This document shows, piece by piece, positions 7,861 to 15,918 of a stretch of DNA of 64,000 bases (within the stretch, counting starts at the first letter, position 1; each line of letters begins with the position of its first letter). Below the pieces are notes generated by a model, which was not told where the DNA came from, made no database searches, and saw only the letters and a list, made by a program, of their open reading frames with translations. The position numbers and the translations under genes are program-made. This DNA comes from an uncultured Alphaproteobacteria bacterium (lineage in GTDB: Bacteria > Pseudomonadota > Alphaproteobacteria > UBA8366 > GCA-2717185), in NCBI GenBank assembly GCA_943788635.1, contig CALSRA010000013.1:124001-188000 (forward strand), in the 5' to 3' direction.

Positions 7861-9360
7861 TCAGGCTGTGCGCGGTGTCCCGCGCCAGGAACGATACAGC
7901 CTGTAAAGCGGCGGACCGACCCAGATTGAGATGGTGATCACGCCGAGTACCGCGGAAATCGGACGGTCAAAAAAGATCATGGGGTCGCCGCGGCCCTTGG
8001 CCAGGGAGTTGAAGAAATTCTCCTCGATCATCCGGCCCAGCACGATACCCAGAATCGCCGGTGCGATGGGAATATCGTTTTCTTCCATGAAATAGCCGAG
8101 CAGCCCCAGAACCAGCATCACCGTCACACCCAGCAGCGATGTATTGATGGCAAAGGAACCGATGATGCAGAACAGCAGGATCACCGGCACCAGCACCTCG
8201 CGCGGCAGGGTGATGATATGGCGGGACACCCGGATCGCGGCCCAGCCGAGCCCGACCATCGCGATATTCGCCAGGAAGAAGATGATGAAAAGCGCGTAGA
8301 GCAGATCGCCCGCATGCATGAAGATCGTCGGCCCCGGCGTCATGCCCTTCATGAACAGCACACCGATGACGATGGCGGTGATCGCATCACCGGGAATGCC
8401 GAAGACCAGCGCCGGCACCCAGGCCCCGCCGAGCCCCGCATTGTTGGACGACGTTGCCTCGCACAGCCCTTCGGGATGGCCGGTACCGAATTTTTCCGGT
8501 TCTTTCGAGAATTTCTTGGCAAAGGCCATCGATACCCAGGCCGCCATACCCGCCCCGGCGCCGGGCAATGCGCCGATCAGCACGCCCGTCGTCCAGCCCC
8601 GCATCATGTTGAACTTGTAGCGCCAGAGGATCGGCCCCAGGCCCGAAAAAATAGAGCCAAGATGGGTGATTACCGGCGGCGTATAGCTTTTCATCGTGGA
8701 GGCGTTGCGGATCAGTTCGGACACCGCGAACATGCCAATCATCGCCGGGATCAGGCTGATACCGGCAGCGAGTTCGGGATTGCCGAAGGAGAAGCGGGGA
8801 TAACCGCTCATGATGTCTTCGCCCGAGGTCGCGATCAGCAGACCGATCAGCAGGGAGACAACGCCCTTCACCGGCGAGCCGGTCGTGATCAATGCCGCGC
8901 AGGTCAGCCCCAGGCAGGCGAGCCAGAAATATTCAAGACTGGTGAAATTCAGCGCGAATTCCGCCAAAATCGGCGCCGAAACCGCCAGGACCAGACTGCC
9001 GACAATTCCGCCCAGAGCGGAGCATATGACCGCGATGCCAAGAGCCGTTTCCGGTTTCCCCGCACGGGTCATGGCAAAGGCTTCGTCCGTATAGGCGGCG
9101 GAAGACGGGGTTCCGGGAATGCGCAACAGCGTTGCCGGAATATCACCGGCAAAGATCGCCATCGCGCTGCAACTGATGACCGCACCGATGGCGGGCACCG
9201 GGTCCATGAAGAACGTCACGGGAATGAGCAGTGCCGTCGCCATCGTCGCAGTGAGACCGGGGATGGCCCCGACGAAAAGTCCGAACACAGCGGCTGCCCC
9301 GACAACCATCAGGACATAGGGGTCAAAAACTAGCCCGAGGGCGATGACAAAATTTTCCAC
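7861..9360 (-). CDS. tctA: Tripartite tricarboxylate transporter permease TctA
   Basis: 499 residues, the standard TctA length, with about ten to twelve membrane segments. The two family motifs are visible: GAIPGLTATMATALLIP near residues 32-48 and GALPGAGAGMAAW in the middle. TctA is the large permease of tripartite tricarboxylate transporters, which take up carboxylates with help from a periplasmic TctC binder and the small TctB. The tctB gene is 88 bp upstream; no tctC is present in the window. Neighbouring acyl-CoA dehydrogenases and a benzoate-CoA ligase suggest an aromatic or dicarboxylic acid substrate, which is inference. Confidence 0.92.
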   Translation of the reverse strand: MENFVIALGLVFDPYVLMVVGAAAVFGLFVGAIPGLTATMATALLIPVTFFMDPVPAIGAVISCSAMAIFAGDIPATLLRIPGTPSSAAYTDEAFAMTRAGKPETALGIAVICSALGGIVGSLVLAVSAPILAEFALNFTSLEYFWLACLGLTCAALITTGSPVKGVVSLLIGLLIATSGEDIMSGYPRFSFGNPELAAGISLIPAMIGMFAVSELIRNASTMKSYTPPVITHLGSIFSGLGPILWRYKFNMMRGWTTGVLIGALPGAGAGMAAWVSMAFAKKFSKEPEKFGTGHPEGLCEATSSNNAGLGGAWVPALVFGIPGDAITAIVIGVLFMKGMTPGPTIFMHAGDLLYALFIIFFLANIAMVGLGWAAIRVSRHIITLPREVLVPVILLFCIIGSFAINTSLLGVTVMLVLGLLGYFMEENDIPIAPAILGIVLGRMIEENFFNSLAKGRGDPMIFFDRPISAVLGVITISIWVGPPLYRLYRSWRGTPRTA

Positions 9361-9448
9361 GGTGCGGGACTCTCTATCTGAATTTTAAATGGAAGACCTT
9401 CAACACACACTGAGACGTTGGATCGAGACCGGTATCGATTGGCATGGC

Positions 9449-9931
9449 CTAGGAGCCGTAAACGACGGATTCAAGAATACCCCAGGGCAATTGCACCAGC
9501 AGAAGGTCGACAAAGACAAACTGCATCACCCCCGTGGTGACAACGGCGAGGATGATGGCACTGACCGGCTTGAGGCCGAACCGTAACGACATGGTCAGCA
9601 GGATGATCAGGCTGGAGATAATGAAGCCCAGAAAATCCGAAAACAGGATGTAGAAAAAAATGGCCAGCGGCACCAGCGCGACCGTGAACAGCGTACCGGA
9701 CTGGCGCCACCATTCATCCAGCCGCACCCAGGCCTGACCGCCACTGCGTTCCTTGATGCCACTGAAGATCAGGAAACCGCCGCACAGGGCTAACAGGACG
9801 CAAAGCGTCTGCGGCCAGAACCCGGCACTGAACTGCATCCCGGTCAATTGTGGAAAAGTTGTTGAGTACGCAAAGATCGCAATCGCGACCACCAGTAATA
9901 TCAGTCCCGTAATCGCATCGTTTACGCGCAC
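9449..9931 (-). CDS. tctB: Tripartite tricarboxylate transporter TctB
   Basis: 160 residues with four predicted membrane segments. The first begins at residue 7 (ITGLILLVVAIAIFAYS) and the last is a long hydrophobic helix near the C-terminus (AIILAVVTTGVMQFVFV). Length and topology fit the poorly conserved TctB small membrane subunit, and the position just upstream of tctA confirms it. The usual tctC gene is not found upstream; about 170 bp beyond the start lies the IS1380 insertion. The binding protein may be encoded elsewhere, as many genomes hold dispersed tctC genes. Confidence 0.85.
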   Translation of the reverse strand: MRVNDAITGLILLVVAIAIFAYSTTFPQLTGMQFSAGFWPQTLCVLLALCGGFLIFSGIKERSGGQAWVRLDEWWRQSGTLFTVALVPLAIFFYILFSDFLGFIISSLIILLTMSLRFGLKPVSAIILAVVTTGVMQFVFVDLLLVQLPWGILESVVYGS

Positions 9932-10014
9932 TAGTTCCTCCCCCCAGAGTACTGTCAGTGACTCACGTCAAGCGTTTATTAGACGGAGTTTCCAACACAG
10001 CGTCAATCCATGGC

Positions 10015-10034
10015 CGTGGCGGGCGCCCGCCACG
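10015..10034. repeat. 20-bp perfect palindrome upstream of tctB
   Basis: CGTGGCGGGCGCCCGCCACG is its own reverse complement. It lies about 85 bp upstream of the tctB start and 70 bp from the IS1380 left end. No T-run follows on either strand. It could be an operator for tctBA or the hairpin of a former upstream gene. Confidence 0.6.
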
Positions 10035-10104
10035 CGACCATCAGGGGAGTCTCGGAATAATTGTAATACCAAACAGAACCGTATCTCAAAGAATAAACAT
10101 TTAG

Positions 10105-11769
10105 CCCGCATTTCCCAAGTAAAAGGGAGAAGTCACTCCTCTGACGACAATTAATGTGTTATATTGCAGCATGTTAAGTGGGCTTAAGGCGGCGGATCAT
10201 GGATCACCCAAAGGGTGCAAGCGAAACGGATGGTGCGCGGCTTAGTTTTGACCGACGGGTCCGGTTGGAATTTCATGGTTCGAAGATCAGTTCGGACGGT
10301 GGATTACTGTTGTTCCGGGAATTGGATGAAGTGCTTGGCCTGCACGACATTGCGGGCGGATTTCTGAGAGACACGCGAACTGGCCACAATCGCCTACACT
10401 CACTGGTTGGCTTGTTGCGCCAGTCGGTCTTTGGGCGGCTGGCCGGATATGATGATGTGAATGACGCAGACCGTTTATCGCTTGATCCGGTGATGCGGCA
10501 GGTCGTTGGAGGGCGTGCCGTTGATGCCAAGGCCGCGTCCGCGAGCCAGATGGGCCGGTTCGAGACCGAGGTGTTGGCGGCAACCGACAATCGCACTGTG
10601 CTGGCGGATTTATCAGGACACTGGATCGACCGGGTTCATGACCGCAACCCACCCAAGTGGATCACACTGGACATGGACAGTTCCGTCAGTCCCACCCACG
10701 GCGCACAGGAAGGAACGGCTTGGAACGGGCATTTCGGCTGCATGTGCTATCACCCGCTGTTCGTCTTCAACCAGTTCGGGCACCTCGAACGTTGCGCCCT
10801 GCGCCCCGGCAACGTCCACAGTGCCGACGGCTGGGAAGCGGTTCTGAAGCCCGTCATCGCGCGATATGCGGATCGTCACCTGATGCGGTTCTTCCGGGGG
10901 GATGCTGCGTTCGCCATCCCGGAGTTATACAAAACTCTGGAAGCGGAAAGCTATTTTTACGCCATCCGCCTTCGGGCCAATCGCGTTCTTCAGGGCAAGA
11001 TTGCGCATCTGCTCAAGCGCCCTGTGGGTCGTCCGCCAAAAGGCGTGAAGCGCATCTACGGCGACTTCGAGTATCAGGCGGCATCTTGGGACAAACCCCG
11101 TCGTGTCATCGCCAAGGTGGAATGGCATCCCAGCGAGTTGTTCCCTCGCGTCGGCTTCGTTGTCACCAATCTGCCAATGGAACCAGACTGGATCATCCGG
11201 TTCTACAACCAACGCGGAACGGCAGAGCAGCATATCAAAGAAGGCAAGCAAGCGATCAACTGGACACGGTTATCTTGCAAGGGGATGGCGCAGAACGAGA
11301 TCCGCCTGCAACTTCATGCACTGGCCTACAATCTCGGCGTTTTACTGCAAGGGACCGAACTACCCGAAGAGGTGGCTGATTGGTCTCTGACCAGCCTCCA
11401 AACAAGGCTGATCAAAACTGGAGCGAGGGTGGTGCGTCATGCTCGGGCCATCACGTTCCAACTGGCCGAAGTCGCGGTCAGCTGTGACCTGTTCACTCGC
11501 ATCCTTGCAGCCATACATCGCCTTCGCTCACCACCGGTTCCAGGATGATGACCTCAGCAACAAAATCGGAGGAAAAGCGGCGCGATTGGTCCGTCCAAAG
11601 GGGTGTTGATCACAACAAAATCCGGGTTAACCAAGCTGTCGAGACCAGAAATCGCGCTCAGTTCCTGGGTCAGGTGCCCAAACAACAGCGAAAGTCGTAC
11701 AGGCGGCTTGCTCGGGGCACAAAACATCGACAACATGCAAGAAAGGGCATTCTACTTGGGGAATGTCGG
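10105..11769 (+). mobile_element. IS1380-family insertion sequence, complete
   Basis: A 1665-bp element with one transposase gene. The ends are imperfect inverted repeats: the left end CCCGCATTTCCCAAGTA and the right end read inward CCGACATTCCCCAAGTA agree at 14 of 17 positions. Both ends are flanked by TTAG (10101-10104 and 11770-11773), a 4-bp target duplication as expected for this family. It separates the benzoate-CoA-ligase-like gene from tctB, which point the same way. Confidence 0.93.
10199..11548 (+). CDS. IS1380-family transposase
   Basis: 449 residues from ATG 10199; a GTG 21 bp further upstream is an alternative start. The sequence carries the family's DDE-type core: LDMDSSVSPTHGAQEG with the first Asp cluster, a middle FRGDAAFAIPELY segment, and a late IIRFYNQRGTAEQHIKEGK with the conserved Glu. 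The frame is intact and the ends of the element are recognisable, so the copy may be active. It needs no host gene nearby and is oriented opposite to the surrounding catabolic genes. Confidence 0.93.
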   Translation: MDHPKGASETDGARLSFDRRVRLEFHGSKISSDGGLLLFRELDEVLGLHDIAGGFLRDTRTGHNRLHSLVGLLRQSVFGRLAGYDDVNDADRLSLDPVMRQVVGGRAVDAKAASASQMGRFETEVLAATDNRTVLADLSGHWIDRVHDRNPPKWITLDMDSSVSPTHGAQEGTAWNGHFGCMCYHPLFVFNQFGHLERCALRPGNVHSADGWEAVLKPVIARYADRHLMRFFRGDAAFAIPELYKTLEAESYFYAIRLRANRVLQGKIAHLLKRPVGRPPKGVKRIYGDFEYQAASWDKPRRVIAKVEWHPSELFPRVGFVVTNLPMEPDWIIRFYNQRGTAEQHIKEGKQAINWTRLSCKGMAQNEIRLQLHALAYNLGVLLQGTELPEEVADWSLTSLQTRLIKTGARVVRHARAITFQLAEVAVSCDLFTRILAAIHRLRSPPVPG

Positions 11770-11929
11770 TTAGGGTTGCCTAATCCGGCCTTACAGGACG
11801 CAGAGGGATATAAATCACCACCTTTAGTATTTAGAACGGTCGCCCCAAAGGGCGCCCGGCACACGACATAAACGAACGCGTGAAAATTTTAAAACAAGCA
11901 TGTCGGCCTGTCCGGAACCGCCCCTGGCT

Positions 11930-13516
11930 CTAAAGCGTGCCGTTCCGCAGCTTGTAGCGCTGGATCTTGCCGGTCGCGGTTTTCGGCAGTTCCTCGACAA
12001 AATTGAACCAGCGCGGATATTTGTAGGGTGCAAGGCCGGTCTTGCAATGGTCCAGCAATGCCGCGGCCAGCGCGTCCGACGCGTCCGATGCCGATTTCAA
12101 TATGATATGGGCTTCGGGCTTGATCAGTTCGTCCGCATCGGGCCGCCCGACCACAGCCGCTTCCAGAACCTGGGGATGTTCGATCAGCCGTGCCTCTATT
12201 TCCACGGGCGAGCACCAGATACCCCCGACCTTCAGCATGTCATCGCTGCGTCCGCAGCAGACGTAATAGCCATCGGCATCCTGATAATACGTATCGCCGG
12301 TATGAACCCAGCCGTCGACAATCGTTTCGGCGGTCTTGTCCGCGTTCTTCCAGTAGTATTTCAGCGTCGACCCGCCCTTGATCCGCAGGTTGCCGGTCTC
12401 TCCCGGCGCAACGTCATCGCCGTGCTCGTCAACAATTCGTGCCGCGTATCCCGGCACCAGCCGACCGCTGGTCCCGGCCCGGATATCGCCATGACCATTG
12501 GATATGAATATGTGCAGGATTTCCGTTGTGCCGATGCCGTCCAGGATGTCGAGCCCGGTGCGATCCTTCCAGCGCCGCAGAATATCCGCCGGCAGTGGTT
12601 CGCCCGCCGAGACACAGCAGCGCAGCGAAGACAGGTCGGCATCGCCCGATTCCAGTGCCTGCAACTGGGCGGCAAACAATGTCGGGACACCGAAAAAGAT
12701 CGTCGGCCGGTAGCGGGCGACCATATCCGCCATTGCATCCGGGGTCGGCCGGGCCGGATACAGCACCGCCTGCGCGCCGGCCCATAGCGGGAAGGTCATC
12801 GCATTGCCAAGGCCATAGGCAAAGAACAGCTTTGCCGCCGAAAAACAGACATCGCTTTCGGCCACGCCCAGCACGTCAGCCCCGTAATGCTGGCTGGTGA
12901 CCACCATGTCACGATGGGCATGCACCGCCGCCTTGGGCAGGCCGGTTGAGCCGGAGGAAAACAGCCAGAAACAGTCGTCACCCGCTGCGGCCGGAACGGG
13001 TTCCAGATCGGGTGAGGCCCCTGCGATCCGGTTGACCAGCGAGTCGCCATCAGCTTCAACCAGCAGGACATGGGCAGGTTTATGCGGGGATTGCTGCAGG
13101 GCGGGTTCGACTTCCGCCGCGAATTCGGCGGAATACACCGCCGCCGCCGCGCCCGAGCTTTCGATCATGTAAGCGTAGTCATGCGCGCGCAGCAGCGTGT
13201 TCAACGGCGCGGGCACGAAACCCGCCTTGATCGCGCCCCAAAAGGTATAGAAGAATTCGGCACAGTCCTTGACGACCATCAGCACGCGGTCGCCGGGCAC
13301 GAGGCCCAGTTCGCGCAGCGCATTGCCGCACCGGTTCACATTTTCCGCCAGCGCGCGATAGGTGACATCCCCGGCATCCGCCCGGATTGCCACCTTGTCA
13401 CCACGGGCTTCGTCGAGGTGCCGGTCTATGAAAGGCACCGCAACATTGAAAACCGGCGCGTATTCAATACGCACCGGTGAAACCGATCGATCAATCGTAA
13501 CGGTGTGATCGCGCAT
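11930..13516 (-). CDS. Benzoate-CoA ligase family protein
   Basis: 528 residues, the length of benzoate-CoA ligases (BadA/BclA type). It would activate benzoate or a related aromatic acid with ATP and CoA. Seen: the AMP-binding P-loop FSSGSTGLPKAAVHAH around residue 170, the DGIGTTEILHIF motif, the hinge GRSDDMLKVGGIW, and the C-terminal catalytic lysine in PKTATGKIQRYKLR. This fits BoxB and BoxC encoded 2.5-6 kb away, which act on benzoyl-CoA. The 156 bp after its stop run to the IS1380 element, which divides it from tctBA. Substrate within the aromatic acids is not certain. Confidence 0.88.
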   Translation of the reverse strand: MRDHTVTIDRSVSPVRIEYAPVFNVAVPFIDRHLDEARGDKVAIRADAGDVTYRALAENVNRCGNALRELGLVPGDRVLMVVKDCAEFFYTFWGAIKAGFVPAPLNTLLRAHDYAYMIESSGAAAAVYSAEFAAEVEPALQQSPHKPAHVLLVEADGDSLVNRIAGASPDLEPVPAAAGDDCFWLFSSGSTGLPKAAVHAHRDMVVTSQHYGADVLGVAESDVCFSAAKLFFAYGLGNAMTFPLWAGAQAVLYPARPTPDAMADMVARYRPTIFFGVPTLFAAQLQALESGDADLSSLRCCVSAGEPLPADILRRWKDRTGLDILDGIGTTEILHIFISNGHGDIRAGTSGRLVPGYAARIVDEHGDDVAPGETGNLRIKGGSTLKYYWKNADKTAETIVDGWVHTGDTYYQDADGYYVCCGRSDDMLKVGGIWCSPVEIEARLIEHPQVLEAAVVGRPDADELIKPEAHIILKSASDASDALAAALLDHCKTGLAPYKYPRWFNFVEELPKTATGKIQRYKLRNGTL

Positions 13517-13624
13517 ATCGCCGCCCTTCCCATTGCCCCGTGCAAGGGTTCGGGCGCCAGGCGCCCGAAAAGCGGCAGTCTAATACGCGATAGGCGGCGC
13601 TACAACGCGCCACCCACCGCGAAA

Positions 13625-13813
13625 TCAGGCGGCGAGCTTACGGGGAACGAATGCGACTTTTGGCTCTTCGCTGGTGCGAACCGACCGCGCGTAATGCTCG
13701 GTGCAATAGGACTGACCATCCGTCCGATTCTTGCCGCAGTATTCATGCGTCGGAATAGAAGAATGGTCCCACATTGGCCAAAGGCATCCCCGGCCGGACG
13801 TATTGTCAGACAT
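13625..13813 (-). CDS. Miniature GcrA-type C-terminal domain protein
   Basis: 62 residues from ATG 13813, preceded by TGGAGATG as ribosome-binding site; the frame continues upstream but without a good start. The core C-L-W-P-M ... H-E-Y-C-G ... S-Y-C-x-x-H follows the conserved cysteine/histidine pattern at the C-terminus of GcrA, the alphaproteobacterial cell-cycle regulator. The N-terminal DNA-binding helices of GcrA are absent. It may be a stand-alone zinc-binding adaptor or a degenerate relic. It lies between the CoA ligase gene and a small flagellar-type gene, with no functional link visible. Confidence 0.55.
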   Translation of the reverse strand: MSDNTSGRGCLWPMWDHSSIPTHEYCGKNRTDGQSYCTEHYARSVRTSEEPKVAFVPRKLAA

Positions 13814-13925
13814 TAAACATCTCCAGAAATCAAATATGAGCTGAAGAAGATATGTTGCGGCGCAGCAAGATATCAAGTGATATTACTGCGACGTTCCGAC
13901 GCACAGATATATTACGTTGAAATCA

Positions 13926-14300
13926 TTAATTTTTTATATCCAGAAGGGATTCATCGAGTTCCTGCTGTGTGCGGATAACCGCAGCATTTGCCCGGTAACT
14001 GGCAACCGCCAGGGTCTGCTCCACCGCTTCCTCGACGAAATCAACATTCGGAAAAACCGATACGCCCCCGGGAACCGACAGATCCGGGCCCGTCACCGTT
14101 GCCGGTGATTTATCCGCAACCCGGGTCGATACACCGCCCCCCGGCACGGCGGTGGCAACAACCCGCTGTGCCCGAAACGCGCCCTCCGGCGATGATTCCG
14201 GCCGACTTGTCAGTGCATTGGCAACGTTATTGGCGGATACGCTGACCCGCTTTGTCGCCGCCTGCAAACCGCTGAGCGCTGTGGAAAAGATCGGGTTCAT
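13926..14300 (-). CDS. Short FlgC-like flagellar basal-body rod protein
   Basis: 124 residues from ATG 14300 (MNPIFSTALSGL). The N-terminus with SVSANNVANA matches the rod/hook N-terminal motif, and the C-terminus (FVEEAVEQTLAVASYRANAAVIRT) matches the paired C-terminal helix motif of flagellar axial proteins. The middle is short, as in FlgC. Axial proteins of this kind are exported by the flagellar type III apparatus. No other flagellar gene is in the window, so this is an orphan copy. An extension of 16 codons upstream is possible but looks unrelated. Confidence 0.65.
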   Translation of the reverse strand: MNPIFSTALSGLQAATKRVSVSANNVANALTSRPESSPEGAFRAQRVVATAVPGGGVSTRVADKSPATVTGPDLSVPGGVSVFPNVDFVEEAVEQTLAVASYRANAAVIRTQQELDESLLDIKN

Positions 14301-14644
14301 GGCAGCGTTATAGCAGATCACCGGTAAAGGTACCGTGACCAAGGTCACACTTTTGAAAACCGAACATACTTTCGAACCGGCCCGCCGAAATCATGCCTGT
14401 CATGAATTGGGGCGTTTTCGCTTACCGGCCCGACGGCTTCATTTGACCGCACGAGACCGCGCCCCATGAAACAACCATGTGTTGATCAAAATTATGACGC
14501 TGGATTTTTGAAATGCTGTTATTTACTACAGGCATGCTTCGATTGACTTTAATTTAATAACCCTTTGTCCTTTTTGGCGGCATTATCGCAAAAGCCGCAC
14601 CTGGGAAATTTTTCAATACCGGCGATTTACAGAGAGACTTAAAC
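14301..14644. other. Intergenic region, 344 bp, with one dyad
   Basis: No gene is seen. The dyad GTGACCAAGGTCAC (14335-14348) lies about 35 bp upstream of the FlgC-like start and could be an operator. The right half becomes AT-rich, up to the glycosyltransferase start, and probably holds its promoter. Confidence 0.4.
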
Positions 14645-15724
14645 TTGTCAAAAACTGATCGTTTGAATGTTTTATTGACGCCACCGGAACCATGGCAGCC
14701 AGAACTCGACGGCCATCAACCCGGCATTACGCCAGATCCCTTTGCCGTATACAAAGCCATGGCGCTGGAGGGAGTCGATGTAACCTTATTGGATCCGCAC
14801 CGGAAACCGATTAATCCATTATTCGGCCTGCACCCCATCTACATGGGGCTTGATCCCTAGAGGACGGCAAAGATTCTGTTCGCAAACCGCAAGGTCGATA
14901 TCGTCATTTCGGTTTTCGAATCATCATGCACGTTACCGCTGCTGTTCAGGCGCCTGGCGATGTACGCCCCCCTGATTGCCATGTGGGATATTGTGCCCGA
15001 GGAAAATTGGAAACCTCGAAAATTCTTGCAGAATATTGTTCTGCCACGAGTCGATCATCTGTTTCTACTGAGTTCCAATCAGCAAAACTATATTGAGAAG
15101 CGTTGGGGATGCGGTGCCAAAACATCCGTGGTCTATCAACATATCGATGCTGAATTTTACCGCCCCGAAGCCCCGGCGCCAGATGGTCCCATTTTTGCGA
15201 TCGGGGATGATGCCGGGCGCGATTTTGATACGCTGATACGGGCGGTCAATAGCCTCGATGTGCATTTGGTCGCCAAGACACGAAAGCATCTTATCGACTT
15301 GCCGGATCGGCGCGCCCGCATCGACCAGATATCAGAACGGCTTAGCCATACAGATCTGCGTAAATTGTATGCTGATGCGAAATTTGTCGTCGTCCCAACG
15401 TATCAGACTGAGAATGTCAGCGGTGTTGGAAGCGTGCTGGAATCCATGGCGATGGGCAAGGCGATTATCGTTACCGACAATCCGCCCCTGCGCGATTTTT
15501 TCGTGGATGGCGAGACAGCCATCGTCGTCCCGGCAGGTGATGAAGCAGCCCTGCGCGAGGCAATCGTTCATTTGAACGACAATCCCGAAAAATGCCTGGC
15601 CTTGGGTCAAGGCGGTCGTGCCATGGTCGAAAAGAAGTTCTCTAATCCGGTACTCGGCACCAGGCTCGCCCAGCAAATTCGTACTCTTGTCGAAAGCAAA
15701 TCAAGAGAATCAACAGGCGGTTAA
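14645..15724 (+). pseudogene. Glycosyltransferase family 1/4, interrupted by an amber codon
   Basis: One frame of about 360 codons runs from TTG 14645 (after GAGAGA) to TAA 15724, broken only by TAG at 14858-14860. Sequence before (LNVLLTPPEPWQPE) and after (VDIVISVFES, then a group-1 glycosyltransferase domain) is continuous in the same frame. The sugar-nucleotide-binding segment ENVSGVGSVLESMAMGKAI and the following DGETAIVVPAGDEAAL are intact. The family transfers sugars in envelope polysaccharide or glycolipid synthesis. Either a recent nonsense mutation, a base error, or amber read-through would explain it. A restart at ATG 14960 would give a 254-residue C-terminal part. Confidence 0.75.
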
Positions 15725-15918
15725 GTTGTGAACCAGATTCAACGTCTCGAATCTAGCGTCTGCCCCGCTGTAGAGTGTCCGGACCCGGCTGCTGCGAATA
15801 CAGAACCGTGGCCTGAAGCGCTTCCGCGTCCAGAGCCGGTGTAAATTATTCCATCGTGAAGCCTGATTTGCGGTGGCAATAGCGATAAATTTCAACTCGC
15901 GGCTTCGCCAAGACTTTA

